Shown here piece after piece: positions 45,871 through 57,183 of a stretch of 64,000 nucleotides of DNA (position 1 is the first letter of the stretch; each line of letters starts with the position of its first letter). The stretch is taken from the NCBI GenBank assembly GCA_039090855.1, contig CM077002.1, forward strand, positions 82,526,194-82,590,193, read 5' to 3'. Both the position numbers and the translations under genes were made by a program. A model generated the notes under the pieces. It saw nothing but the letters and a program-made list of their open reading frames with translations. It was not told where the DNA came from and did no database searches. Source of the DNA: Macrothele yani. Lineage: Eukaryota > Arthropoda > Arachnida > Araneae > Macrothelidae.

Positions 45871-46762
45871 GTAAATGTTTCCTTCAAAGTTTTTTTTTTT
45901 ATGAGACGGTTAAAGTGGAAATTGTAAATTTAATGATTCATTTGAAATTTTGGTTTTGCATTTTCATTAAAATGAAGTATGTAAATTAAAGATCATTTTA
46001 ACAGCAGTGACACTTCTTAGAGTATTGGTGCAATTGTTGCTTTAGGTTTCTAATTGTGAAGTCATTATGCTTCATCTTACTAAAGCAGTTCATTGAGCCT
46101 AATGATAATTACACCTTATATTCACAAAATGGGAATTTTTAAAAGTAATTAATCAGCAGTTGCAATGTATCAAACAAAAATTGCAAAGGGGATATGAAAT
46201 TGTAAAGGCAGGTAAAGCCACATTCAGTAATTATCAGTAAATTGGGTCACCAAGTATGACACTGGTTATTACATCAGAATATTCTGTCTTGATTGTACCC
46301 TGAAGGTAAAGGAAGTAATGAGTAAAAAAATTATCTGTGGTATTTGTTATGTATTACTCATTAGTTAGTGAAAGATTACAGAAAACAGTCTTTAACACTT
46401 CACTAATTAATGAATGGTGTTACTTAGCATGTTCTTAACTTTGAGATTCTGTAGCATCTAGTATTGATGAGACTGTATCTGATCAAGATAAATTTTAGTT
46501 GTAAACATAAACTTTGGATGAAGAGGTAAAATCTGACATTTTAATGTTAATTGGAGTATTAAAATATCAAATGCTATAGGCATCGTCAATCAGATTTACA
46601 AACATTATTGGATGGTTAGCCCTCATGTCACAGCTTTATATTCTAATACCCCGTTACCTAAAGCTATTCAGGTAATTGTTGAGAAATTAAAACATTGTAA
46701 AGAGTCAAATGTGAAACAGATTGATGAAACTGAAAAAGTGCTATTATACATCTACAGTAAAA
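45871..46762. other. Intron of CEP95-like gene, nothing recognised
   Basis: Intron 2 runs from 45871 to 57087 (11,217 bp). This first part holds no recognisable element or exon. Confidence 0.6.
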
Positions 46763-47474
46763 CAGTAAAACCTGCTTGAAACATAACCTGCATAAAATGG
46801 TAAGCTGCCCAAAATGGAACTTCTGTTTTTGGTTGCAAAATGAAAGCTAGAATTACGTGCTATTTAGCTTGTCCAAAGAATTACGTGCTATGTGCTATGT
46901 CTGTCCTAATGCAGAAACGGAAATGGCAAGAGATTAAATAAGCCTTGTAACAACAGAAAGTTCCCACATGTGCCTGTGCCTTTAAGTATTTTAATTGAAT
47001 ATAAAACATTACGTGATAAAGTGTGAGGATGAAATCATACTGAACAAATTTGTTTGAGGTTGAGGATAATGTTATTAAACAGAGAGATTGCTTTTGGGTT
47101 GTTTACACAAACACATACTGCAGCACATCAACTGTTTGGCTTATCCTTAAGCACGTAGTGTGACTGGACTGGTTCAGGTCATGTGACTAGCGTTGCTCCC
47201 TTTACCAGATGCAAAATCCAAAGTCTTGCTATTTCACACAGGTTTCAATAAGATGAGATGATCATTTGCAGCCCTTGCCATGATGAAAAAGAACAAAATT
47301 CTTGATTGGATACAAAAGTGAAAGCTATTGAAATAAACACACACACAGAAGAAGTGTGAGTGTCAAGCATTTGGTAGAGAATTTTAGTGCTGGATAAGCA
47401 CAAAGTTATGACATTTTAGTATGTAATGACGGGGTAATAGAGCAGTGGTAAAAAGACAACTGCTCAACGTAAAA

Positions 47475-48498
47475 AAAAAAAAAAGTGAACTGGAAATGAA
47501 GAGTTGAATGAAATTTTCCGGAAGTGGTTTTTTAGTGCAAACGTGAGAAATTTGACAAATTTAGGCCCTATGGTGCAACCACTAGCAGGAGAATTCTAAT
47601 GGATGGTTAGAGAGTTTTCAAAAGAGGCACAACATTTCATTCAAGGAAATTTGTAGTGAAGCGGCAGATCAGTGAGATAATAGTTTCAGATGGATACGAA
47701 AATTATCAACACTCATTGAAGGCTATCAAAACATTGCTCATGGTGGTGAAATGGGTTTGTTTTTTAAGACACTGACAAATAAAACTTTATGTATGAAAGT
47801 GTCAAACCAGTACTGGAGAATAAAATTCTAAGAAATGCCTTACAGCTTTTCTTTGTGCATTTGTCTGCTGACATGCAAAAACCATTAGTGTTTGGCAAAG
47901 CTGCAAAACCATGATGCTTTATAATTTAGATTTAAAAAAGCTTTCTGCTGAGTGGAAATTGAACAAGAAAGCCTGAATGGTAGCTCAAATTATGGTAGAG
48001 TGGCTAACAAGTTTTAATTCAAACATGAAAAGGCAAAACAGACATATGCTTTTGTTTTTGGATGACGCCACTTGCCATTCTCATCTTACCTATCAAATGT
48101 AAAACTTTGCATGGTTTCTGCCAAACACTACCAGCATTTACCAACCAATGGAACAAGGAATTCTTCAGTGCATCAGAATTGATTATCAGAAACCTGTTAT
48201 GCTTTCGCTTGTTGTGAACATGGAGTCAGCATCCTGTTCTAGTGAACTGATGAAATCTGTAACTGTTCTTGATGCTAATGGATGGCTTACAGAAACATCT
48301 AGTGGGGTGTCACCTAAAACGATTAAGTTGTGTTTCAAGAGAGCAAAATTTCCTTTGGAGGACTTACCAGATGTGTGTGGTGAAAGCACCAATTATCTAC
48401 AGACAGCACTAAACAGAGCCAGTTTTGTAAATGCCAGTGCAAAGGATTATGTAAACATCTCCAGCAACTTAAATTATAAATATCTTTCAACCATATAG
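47475..48498 (+). pseudogene. Tigger-type transposase remnant
   Basis: The plus strand carries Tigger/DDE_1 motifs across several frames: ELNEIFRKWFFSANVRN near 47490 and AEWKLNKKAWM near 47950. LLFLDDATCHSH, with the second catalytic Asp, is near 48055. LPNTTSIYQPMEQGILQCIR leads into the open frame 48148-48498 (ETSSGVSPKTIKLCFKRAKF). Stops and frameshifts separate these blocks, and the C-terminus is cut by a fold-back insertion at 48471. It is inactive. Confidence 0.82.
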
Positions 48499-48761
48499 TT
48501 GCAGGTCGTATGTCGACGAAACACAAGAAGATTGAACAATATTCAGAGATATACCGGTAAAAATGAAGCAGTGAGTTACAGTTTTCATTTATATATGTAA
48601 TACTTAACCTCAATTTTTTAATATTCAGTATCATGCAACAATGTCAATTCAGTGTCGGACGAGGCAGAGTGAGTTTCCTGCGAACACTTTAATATTTATA
48701 CAACGTGTGAAATAGTATAATAAAATATCACAATTATATGGTTGAAAGATATTTATAATTT
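48471..48761. mobile_element. Fold-back insertion inside Tigger
   Basis: Ends 48471-48501 and 48731-48761 are inverted copies sharing TATCTTTCAACCATATA. The ~290-bp unit interrupts the end of the Tigger transposase. The arms are ~30 bp; no coding sequence. Confidence 0.75.
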
Positions 48762-49324
48762 AATAAATTAACCACGTAAATGAAGTTCAGCACTGAAGAG
48801 TGTTAGATGAACCAATATATTATCTGCAACAACGCTGTGAATGAGCCTTGTAATGAAAATCGTAATAAAATTATTGAGTGACATCAAATTTAAGAAAAAA
48901 AAAAAAATGGCAGTGAGGACGATGAAATGGCAGAGGTGAATGTAGAAACCACATTCGCGATATAAATATGCATCAAGCATTGCAAAACATTCAGGATATT
49001 TGGAATTTTGTACTCCTCCAAGGTGTCTGCATTATTTCAATTAATGAACAGCTCACATGCTTGCACTGAGTGTCATGCTGTAAGTGTTACTGTACAGAAA
49101 TGTAACCACTAATTATGTAGAACATGCTATTAGCATGACAAAAATTCAAATGTTTAAAGTTGAATGGCCTGCACAGATGCACTTGTATAAGATGGAAACC
49201 TATCTAAAATGGAAAATAGTTCCTGTACTTTGGATTCTGTCTTACACAGGTTTCACTGTGTAGCAACACTTATTTTGTTTATAAGAAAATTATTTATTTT
49301 ATAAGAAAATTATTTATAGGATAA

Positions 49325-50045
49325 AAATCTAGCAGTCCAATGAGATCCCACCTTTCAACTTTATTTGCAGATGTTATTTTAAGTGCTATTGAAAATAGAC
49401 TAATTGAAAAAATGCATATAAAACCATTGATATGTTGTTGATATGTCAATGACATATTTATAGTTTCAAGAATGCAAGAAAAAGAACTATGTGTTCTAAT
49501 TAATATGTATACTTTAATTTATCTTACCACCAATTTGACTTGAAAATAATACCATATTTTTTTACTAGGTTCGCAAATGGTTGAATCAGTTAAATCTTTA
49601 AAATTTAAAGGGTATCATAAACCTTCACATGTCCCTGTTTTGATTCCACATAATTTAAACCACAGAACTTCTCATAAAATTAATAGTGCTTACACTTTAG
49701 TTAAAAAGGGCATTTACCCATACAAGCAATAAAAAATATGCAAAGGAAGAACTAAAATGGATTAAAACATCTCTGAAGTGTGTGGTTATTCACATAAAGT
49801 AATTAGTAAATTAACTAAAAGACATAAAACGCACAAAAGTTAATTTGATGGTGGAAGAGAAGATAATTTGGAAAATAAAAAAACTATTTGGGCTCTTTCC
49901 CATATACATAACTTTATACCAATGATTTGCAAAAAGCACAAATGCCATTTTGGACATTCCATAACATCCATAAAGGACATGGTAGTTAATAACAAAAATA
50001 AGACGCCATTGCTGGTAAAAGAGAGTGTATATGAGATACTGACTG
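49325..50045 (+). pseudogene. Penelope-like element remnant (RT part)
   Basis: The plus strand reads SPMRSHLSTLFADVILSAIE, then after a stop YVNDIFIVSRMQEKELCVLI. This fits Penelope RT motifs, with the catalytic YVDD now YVND (one Asp lost). The linker-like segment GYSHKVISKLTKRHKTHK follows in another frame, and the last open stretch ends ESVYEILTELTW before a G run. The GIY-YIG domain is missing, cut off by the mariner element that starts near 50054. Confidence 0.68.
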
Positions 50046-50053
50046 AACTAACC

Positions 50054-50862
50054 TGGGGGGGGGGGGGCTAGCCTATTCAAAGTATTGTCCATCACTTTAT
50101 ATACATTTCCGTCATCTTTGTACCCATTGGTAAAATCCATTTTGGAAAAATTTCTGAGGCTGTCGTTTCGCTCATGAGTTCACAGCCAGTTTTACGTCTG
50201 TTACATCGTCGAAACATTCCCCACGGAGGGTGTTTTTCAAAAGGGCAAATAGGAAAAAGTCTGAGGGAGCCAAATCAGAACTGTAGGGGGGTTGGAGCAT
50301 GACCGTCCACCACATTTTGGCAATAGCCTGTGAATTCTCAATTGAGGTGTGGGGACATGTGTTATCATGATGTAAAACAAACACTTTGAAGTGGAATGTC
50401 TGTCTTTTCCTTCTGATAGCTTCCTTTAGCTTTTTCAATGTCTGCACATAGTAAGCACTGTTTATTGGTGCACCCCATTCAAGGAAATCAGTCAAAATGA
50501 CACAGCGTTTGTCCCAGAAAATTGTCACCATAACTTTCCCTGTGGAACGAGTTGTTTTCACCTTTTTCTGTCAAGGTGAAGATGTGCAGTGCACTTGTTG
50601 CACGTTTTGTTTCTGGGTCATGAAAGAACACCCAAGTTTTGTCCCCCATCACAACATTAGAGAAACACACCTCATCTTCCCTCTCATAACAGTCCAAGAG
50701 GTTCCAGCACACGTCCACCCTTTGCTCACTTTGTTCACAGGTTAGGTTTCTTGGGATCCACTTTGAGCAAATTTTTTTTGTAGCCCAGATCCCTAATTAA
50801 TGTTTCCAAATTTCAAAAGTGATTAAAGAGGAGGCATTACTTTCGGGATGCCCCTTGTATAT
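50054..50862 (-). mobile_element. mariner-type element, one TIR damaged
   Basis: The right end complement reads acaaggggcatcccgaaag and is a mariner-like TIR. The expected mate at the left has been replaced by a 13-nt G run (50054-50066). A minus-strand mariner transposase fragment lies between. Confidence 0.72.
50172..50718 (-). pseudogene. mariner transposase fragment
   Basis: The minus strand has GDKTWVFFHDPETKRATSA (first catalytic Asp in GDKTW). In another frame come VMVTIFWDKRCVILTDFLE, VLHHDNTCPHTS (second Asp) and PPYSSDLAPSDFFLF (third Asp of the D34D pattern). The N-terminal helix-turn-helix part is only partly present (MDVCWNLLDCYEREDE). The frames at 50488-50718 and 50172-50561 overlap, so a frameshift separates the first Asp from the rest. 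It is inactive. Confidence 0.85.
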
Positions 50863-50884
50863 TGGTGATTAAAAAAAAAGGATT

Positions 50885-50934
<50 letters not shown>

Positions 50935-51640
50935 ATGTGAATGTAATAAAAACGCAAAAAAGAAAGGAAGAACAACTTTAATCCAGTGCTGCATACGAAA
51001 TAAATAATATCTGAAATTCAAAGAAATTAAGTTCCTTAATTCTCCAAGAAATGAGATGGATTTGTGAAGAACGGTTCTTTAATAGATAGAAAGACTTGGG
51101 GGGGGAGTTAGAAAAATACATCCATACAGAAATGTGTGTACAGCCCTGTTAATAAATGGCAACACATCAGAAGGGATTTCAAATGACCTGAATGAGTGTT
51201 TTATAAGTGTGTGCATTACAATATCTAGTCTGGCTTAAAAAGTGTGACTTGTATTTCAACTTGTTCTTTCGTGGTGGACAGCTGAGATTTAGATGTGAAA
51301 CAGTGTTTTTAACAAAAGCATTTTTGTCTTTATATAAAGATGAAGGTGCCAACTAGAACTTTTGGGCTTGTGTTTTTTTAAATGTATGTCAATGTGTGAT
51401 TTGAAATTACAATAGCATTTTAAAATGTTTTTAAAGGTTACTTTATGTGTTTTTAATTATATGAATTGAAACTGGTGACCACAGGGATGTGGTTTGAATG
51501 TTACAATAGGTACCATTAACTGTAACACTAATGCAAAATTTAAACATGAAAAAATATTATTGTGCTTAAATTAATGACATTCATAGTAAAATAAGAAATA
51601 AATTCAACTTAAATTCATACATGAGATTCTTCCACAAATT
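50863..51640. other. Intron DNA with microsatellite
   Basis: Contains a (TG)n tract (50888-50935) and otherwise no supported feature. Confidence 0.55.
50888..50935. repeat. (GT)n microsatellite
   Basis: About 22 consecutive GT units ending in GCGTGTATGTG. Confidence 0.95.
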
Positions 51641-53060
51641 CGCAAATTTTTTTTTTTTTTTTTATCATCATCATCATTTGGATCATTCTCAAGATCAATG
51701 CAAAATGCAAAAGTGAAGAAAAAGTACTTGGAATTCTGGTGGTGGTGGTGGCGATGGGGGGGGGTCGTTTTCTGTCTGGGGAAGGTGTTTCATCTTTTAA
51801 ACCTTTCGAAAATGAAAGTTAAGTGGAGCGAGGATTTTTCCTGTAATCGTAATGTTTTTCTTGCGATTTTGCCTCTGGCTGGTATTGTTTTTGAATTTCA
51901 TTTTAATGCATAAATGTTTGTATTTAAGCTTGAAACTGCAGGCAACAATTTATGAAAATGGATGTTATACTGCTCGAGAAATTCCCTGTGAATTTCAGGC
52001 ATGAGATTCTTCAGCAGATTCAAGATATTCCACCTTTTCTATTATCATTGGGGTCATGCACCAGATCGATGCACAACTGAACAGAAATTTTGGGGAAATT
52101 GGTGGAGGTAGGGAGAGAGCACTTTACGTTGAAGGATGGAATTCCATCCTTCAAAACTTTCGAAAACAGAAGGTAGACGAAGTTAAAAATCATCCTGTAG
52201 TCATATTTTTTTCTTCTTGCGGTGTTTCTTCTAGCTAGTATTGTTGTTAGATACCATTTCACTCCATAAATATTTGTATTTCAGCATAAAAACGTTGTAA
52301 AAATATCTGAAAACGAAGATTTCTTCCATAATTATATATTTTTTTCAGCGATGTTCCAACTATCCTGATTTCTTAAATGTTATTTTCTTCCATGAATGTG
52401 TGGATTTAGGCTTGATAAGGGAAGGGAAGATTTCCAAAAGCGGAAGTGACAGAGTTCTTTTTTTGTAAAGTTAATGCATGGCGTTCAAACATATTCATAT
52501 TCTCAAAGTTACACCATTTATCTAAAACAGTGAAAGCTTTGATATCAACATTCATGGTCCTCAGGCTGAAAGTTCTTTCAGCATGATAAATGAAATTATT
52601 GTCATATGAGGAAATAAAAAATAAAGTGGCAAAGAGATGGGAAGGGAAAGATACTGGCAGAAAGAAAATTTAAGCAATGGATGTTCTGCAGCTGCAGGGT
52701 CAATGTAAGACAAATATATGTCTGTGGAACTTGCTGGTAAAAAAGCAATGCTTGCTCACAAGAAGAAACTTCAGCTGATGTTCTTCTTGCAAGTATGGCA
52801 ACAAAACAAGAAAGAAACAATGTTTGAAGCAATGTTTTTAAACCCATTTTATTTTGTTTTGAATTGTAATTTTATATTGTGAATCAAGTGATATGCTCCA
52901 GTTTAATATTTACATAAATAAATTACAGTGAACAATTCCCTCTTGCTCATGCTGTTTTATATTCACACTTTCTTGCCACAGATTCTGATTTTTTACCCGG
53001 TTAAAAAGTTCAGCTTTTGTTCTTCTTTGTCGGTCTCATGTATGGAAATTATCTTATAAT
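51641..53060 (+). repeat. Dispersed repeat family X, copy 2 (uninterrupted)
   Basis: Two ~350-bp units (51600-51950 and 51990-52320) share agattctt(c), ATCATTNGG, gatcaatgcaaaa and cataaatgtttgtattt blocks. The conserved downstream segment holds acaccatttatctaaaacag and ttctttcagcatgata (52400-52850) and a last segment to about 53060. The same order occurs at 57661-60050 and, inverted, at 7890-9320. This copy shows what the locus at 58469 looked like before the mariner insertion. No convincing ORF; class unknown. Confidence 0.78.
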
Positions 53061-53384
53061 GTGAGGCTAGAAGTCTGGAGGAAAGTATATGCCTGTAATA
53101 TGATATATGAAATGAAACAAAATGAAAGTAATATTTCAATTCATTAGTTCATGATTGCTTGTGCCTATGGCATTTGATATTTTAATTTTCTGACGGTATG
53201 TTAATATGATACTGGTAGAGTAAAAATATATAGTTCAAATTTTGCCCTTGTATATTAGTTGTGCTAGTTGGAGTAGTGTTGTATATTCCATTGGTTGATT
53301 TCTGGGTTTCTTATATTGTCAAAAAACAATATCAGATAACTCTTTGTAACTGTGTTTTTCTCTAGTGAACTTTTGAAATTTGTT
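53061..53384. other. Intron DNA, nothing recognised
   Basis: It ends with the 11-bp target duplication of the RTE element (53385-53395). Confidence 0.55.
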
Positions 53385-53395
53385 TGGCATGATAT

Positions 53396-56300
53396 CATCA
53401 TCATCATCATCATTGTCAACCATTATCAATCCACTGCTGGACGAAGGTCTCCCCAAGTTTCCTCCACAACGGTCTGTCTTGTGCCAGTCTCCTCCATGTC
53501 ACCCCTGCATACTTTCGAATTTCATCCACCCATCTCCTATGTGGTCTTCTTCTGGGTCTTTTCCTGTCCCTTGGAATCCAATCTAAAATTTCGGCTGTCC
53601 ATCGATGATCTGTCCTTCTGGCAGTATGTCCAGCCCATTGCCATTTCAGGGATTTAACTCTGATCATGATGTCTTCCACTCTTGTCATTTTTCGGATCCA
53701 CGAGTTCCTCTTCTTATCTCTCCTGGTTACACCAAGCATGCACCTCTCCATGCTACTTTGAGTTGTCTGCAGCCTTTGTATGTCTCTTTTAGTTAAGGTC
53801 CACGTCTCTGCACCATACGTAAGCACTGGAAGGATGCATTGATCAAACACTTTTCTTTTAAGACATAATGGCATATTGCTCTTGAAAATTATGCTGTTTC
53901 TTCCAAAAGCTCTCCAGGCAAGTTTTGTACGCCGATTAATTTCTTCATCAATGTGACCTTCACTTGATATCTGCTGTCCAAGATAAACGTACGTGTCTGT
54001 TATCTCCAGCTTTTCTCCATCAATCGATAAATCTTCATTTCTTGTAAAAGCATTGAACATCACTTTTGTCTTCTGAAAGTTCATTTTTAATCCCACTTCT
54101 TTACTCTTGTCAGCAAGTTCCTGGATCATACTCTGCAGCTCTGATGGGGTAGTTGCAAAAATGACTACGTCATCAGCAAAACGAAGGTGGGTTAGATAAT
54201 CTCCATTAATCTTTATCCCCTTGTTTTCCCAGCTCAGCGACTGAAAAACACCCTCCAATGTGGCATTAAAGAGCTTCGGAGATATGGTGTCACCTTGTCT
54301 CACTCCCTTTCCAATTTTTACATGTGTTGTATTTTCAAACAGCCTAATCTTTGCACTTGCATTTTCATAGATGTTATTAATAATATTAATGTATGCATCT
54401 TCAATACCGCAGGTTTTCAGAGCCATTGTAACTGCTGATGGTTTCACCGAATCAAAGGCTTTTTCATAATCGATAAAAGCCATGCACAATGGAAGTTCAT
54501 ATTCCCTCGCTCTTTCAATTAGTTCTCTCAGCACGTGGATATGATCTATTGTGCTGTAGCCACTCCTGAATCCAGCTTGTTCTCTCGGTTGAGCCATGTC
54601 TAGTGCTACCTTCAAGCGGTGTGAAAGAACTTTAGTGAAGATTTTATAAACTACTGATAGGAGGCTGATAGGTCTGTAGTTTCCGAGATCCTCAATGTCA
54701 CCTTTCTTATGTAGCAGGATCATTGTAGCGGTGTTCCAATCCTCAGGAATCTTTCCTTCATTAAGGCATCGAGTGAAAATTTGGGCGAGTACTGTTTCGA
54801 TTTCTCCACTTGCTTCTTGTATGATGTCTACAGTAATTCCATCTTCTCCTGGAGCTTTTCCTCGCTTCATGTTCTTGATTGCATGTGCAACTTCTGCTGG
54901 AAGGACTGGAGGAACTCTGGTACTGGTATCTTTCATGATGTCTGGAGTGCATATATCATCCCTTTCATATAATTTGGAGTAGAAATCTTTCACTCTTGTC
55001 AAAATTTCGCCTCTATTTCTTGTTACAGAACCATCTTCTTTTCTCAGTGCCATAATCTGTTTTCTTCCCTTACTGAGATGTCCCTTTGCTATCTTTAGGC
55101 TTTGGCTGTTTTCAATTGCTTTCCTCACTAGTTCACAGTTGAATTTCCTTACGTCTTCAGTGATACTTTTTCTTACTGTCTTGCATAGCTCTATATATTC
55201 CACTTTGGAAGTCACATCTTCTTTAGTTGTCCTCATCTCTCTTCTTTTTTGCATCAACATTTTGGTTTTTCCTGATAATTTGTTCACATGCAACTTGTTC
55301 TTAGACCCAGCTAATTTTGTTGCTGTTTCCATAAGAGCTTTGGTTACTTTTCTGTTAACTTCAGAGATGTCCACTTCTTCCGATGTTAGGCCTTCTAAAG
55401 CAGAGAACCTGTTCTTCAGTTCTAACTTGAAGGTATTATGGTGTTTTTTAAGGTTGGTTATGTCAATAGATTTTGTTTGTCTTATGAGCTTGCCACGTTC
55501 AAGTTTAGTGTTGAGGTGCATCTTACATCTCACCAATCTATGGTCACTACCTGTGTTGAACTTGTTTAGCACACTGCAGTCTTCTATGACGAATTTTTTG
55601 TTACACATAATAAAATCAATTTCACTTGTCGTCCCATTTGGATGTCTCCATGTCCATTTCCTGTGTGGCTTTTTCTTGAAGAAGGAGTTCAAGATGAAAA
55701 ACCCTTCTGCCTCTGCAAACTCAACGAGAGTATTTCCACGCTGGTTTCTGTTGCCATGACCGAATTTACCTACTGAAGTTTCATTCTGTTGCAGTTGCCC
55801 TATTTTTGCATTGAAATCTCCCATAATTGTTTTCAAGAGCTGCTTACCTTTATTATTTAGATGACAAATTTCCTCATAAAATTCTTCAATTTCTTCTTCA
55901 GGATGACTTGTGGTAGGTGCATAAGTTTGAATAATCTGAGCCTGGTATCTTTTCGAGAGTTGGATAACAAGTCGTGCAGCTCTGTCAGAGGAACTTTCAA
56001 CTTCTACAACTTTATCCTTCAGTTTCTTGTTTATTATAAATCCAACACCACTAGTTCTGCCAGTATCTGTCCCACGATAGTAGAAGAGATGTCCACTTTT
56101 CAGTTCGATGAGATCTTCTCCTTTTCTCCTTACCTCACTTAGCCCCACGATGTCCCACTTGATCCTTTGTAGTTCCTCTTCCAATTCAAGAAGCCTTGAA
56201 TCAGAAGATAGGGAGCGTCCATTGTAAGTAGCCAAGGTCAGCATCAGATGGCAGCCTAGTCCGGTCCTCCGGGGATTCTTAGCACCCTCTGCCTTCATGT

Positions 56301-56584
56301 CGCACTGGCCGCTGCCTTGGCCAGGCACATTCCAGCTGCCGGAGACTGAGGGCCAAGATTTAAGTTGTGGAATCATTTTGGAGGGGTTTGGCCATAACTC
56401 ACCACGCTGGCCAAGCGGGTTGGTGAGTGTGGGATAGAATTTCCTCTGATCCCGATGGTATAGTTATACCGCTATGGGCGTCGTCAGAGCCCCTTTAGTG
56501 GGAACAGGATGCACCACGAGAAGGCGGGGTTGACATTTGTCAAGGAGAGGCTGTGATGTTACGCATCACCTGACCTTGCATCCC
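53396..56584 (-). mobile_element. RTE LINE copy 2, full length
   Basis: A 3.19-kb element on the minus strand, flanked by a perfect 11-bp direct repeat TGGCATGATAT (53385-53395 and 56585-56595). The 3' end is an (ATG)n tail (ATCATC repeats on plus at 53396-53413). The 5' UTR of about 205 bp (56377-56584) contains the only long GC-rich stretch near it and should hold the promoter. The ORF is intact, and the near-identical copy at 38052-41030 shows recent family activity. Confidence 0.95.
53416..56376 (-). CDS. RTE-clade endonuclease/reverse transcriptase, copy 2
   Basis: Intact 986-residue ORF starting at an ATG with AAA before it (56376) and ending at 53416. It has an endonuclease (LATYNGRSL at about 48, VGLSEVR at about 78, IMGDFNAKIG at about 190, GSDHRLV at about 278). 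The reverse transcriptase has NYRPISLLS at about 560, FIDYEKAFDS at about 638, GVRQGDTISPKLFN at about 700 and LRFADDVVIF at about 734. Target-primed reverse transcription is the expected role, in cis on its own RNA in the nucleus. By eye it differs from copy 1 at roughly 2-3% of residues. No stop, frameshift or lost catalytic residue is visible, so it could be active. Plus-strand ORFs across it are antisense shadows. Confidence 0.95.
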   Translation of the reverse strand: MIPQLKSWPSVSGSWNVPGQGSGQCDMKAEGAKNPRRTGLGCHLMLTLATYNGRSLSSDSRLLELEEELQRIKWDIVGLSEVRRKGEDLIELKSGHLFYYRGTDTGRTSGVGFIINKKLKDKVVEVESSSDRAARLVIQLSKRYQAQIIQTYAPTTSHPEEEIEEFYEEICHLNNKGKQLLKTIMGDFNAKIGQLQQNETSVGKFGHGNRNQRGNTLVEFAEAEGFFILNSFFKKKPHRKWTWRHPNGTTSEIDFIMCNKKFVIEDCSVLNKFNTGSDHRLVRCKMHLNTKLERGKLIRQTKSIDITNLKKHHNTFKLELKNRFSALEGLTSEEVDISEVNRKVTKALMETATKLAGSKNKLHVNKLSGKTKMLMQKRREMRTTKEDVTSKVEYIELCKTVRKSITEDVRKFNCELVRKAIENSQSLKIAKGHLSKGRKQIMALRKEDGSVTRNRGEILTRVKDFYSKLYERDDICTPDIMKDTSTRVPPVLPAEVAHAIKNMKRGKAPGEDGITVDIIQEASGEIETVLAQIFTRCLNEGKIPEDWNTATMILLHKKGDIEDLGNYRPISLLSVVYKIFTKVLSHRLKVALDMAQPREQAGFRSGYSTIDHIHVLRELIERAREYELPLCMAFIDYEKAFDSVKPSAVTMALKTCGIEDAYINIINNIYENASAKIRLFENTTHVKIGKGVRQGDTISPKLFNATLEGVFQSLSWENKGIKINGDYLTHLRFADDVVIFATTPSELQSMIQELADKSKEVGLKMNFQKTKVMFNAFTRNEDLSIDGEKLEITDTYVYLGQQISSEGHIDEEINRRTKLAWRAFGRNSIIFKSNMPLCLKRKVFDQCILPVLTYGAETWTLTKRDIQRLQTTQSSMERCMLGVTRRDKKRNSWIRKMTRVEDIMIRVKSLKWQWAGHTARRTDHRWTAEILDWIPRDRKRPRRRPHRRWVDEIRKYAGVTWRRLAQDRPLWRKLGETFVQQWIDNG

Positions 56585-56699
56585 TGGCATGATATATGTG
56601 ACTTTTTATTGCTTATAGTGCTTTGTATAGTAATATGCAATATCACACACCCAAAAAAAAATCTTTAGCATAGGAATGCTGTATTTGATTGTTTTTTCC

Positions 56700-56795
56700 A
56701 TGTAACAAATCCTGAAAACTGCATGGTTTTGGAGTGGGAATCAAACCCATGTCTCCTAATTTCTGTCTGAGTATGCTAACCACTACATGCACCAT
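56700..56795 (-). mobile_element. tRNA-like SINE head
   Basis: The minus strand reads a tRNA-like segment: box A GTAGTGGTTAGCATAC and box B GGGTTTGATTCCCAC. It is related to the heads at 9358-9640 and 31682-31850. The body is short and no clear tail was seen. Confidence 0.65.
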
Positions 56796-57087
56796 TCAGG
56801 ACAATACATTTTCAAGCAAATGAAATATAAGAATCTGAACAGATACCAGTTTGCCCTTGTTGAGGCATCCAGTGTCTTCTCATGGTACCAACCATTCTGT
56901 TCCAATAAAGAATCCAGGCCAGGAATCACCATTTCTTTAGAAATATATACTTCTATGAAAATTTGCTTTCATTATTCATGTTAAAATGTTATTTTCATTA
57001 ACAGCAAAAGAGAAAAAGAAAATGTATAATGTGTAATTATACAGATTTTTATGATGTTATATGATAAAATTATTTTTCTATGCTCAG

Positions 57088-57183
57088 GAGATCATCATAC
57101 AATCAGAAATAAAACACTACAGGTGTACCAAGATGAGAATAGTAAATCTGATAGTGAATTTCACATAGTAAGTACTGTAAAGG
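57088..57183 (+). CDS. CEP95: CEP95-like protein, downstream exon
   Basis: It follows a ctatgctcag acceptor. With one base from the exon ending at 45870 it begins GDHHTIRNKTLQVYQDENSK and continues SDSEFHIVSTVK, ending phase 1 before gtaaga. A second good donor (gtaagt at 57168) would end the exon after SEFHI at phase 0. The phase match with the exon at 45652-45870 and the strong acceptor support it; the residues are low-complexity and polar, as in the linker that follows the CEP95 N-terminal domain, but are not diagnostic alone. The rest of the gene lies beyond the window or was not found. Confidence 0.6.

Larger units (their letters stand above)
46763..49258 (+). mobile_element. Tigger/pogo-type DNA transposon (decayed)
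   Basis: The ends are inverted: CAGTAAAACCTGCTTGAA at the left and the complement of CAGTGAAACCTGTGTAAG at the right. CAGTGAAACC is the common Tigger terminus. The 2.5-kb element contains a broken plus-strand transposase and an internal fold-back insertion at 48471-48761. Confidence 0.85.

Noticed and set aside
45516..45989. 157-residue single-exon gene
   Set aside because: Only 45652-45870 resembles CEP95; the ends read through splice sites into intron.
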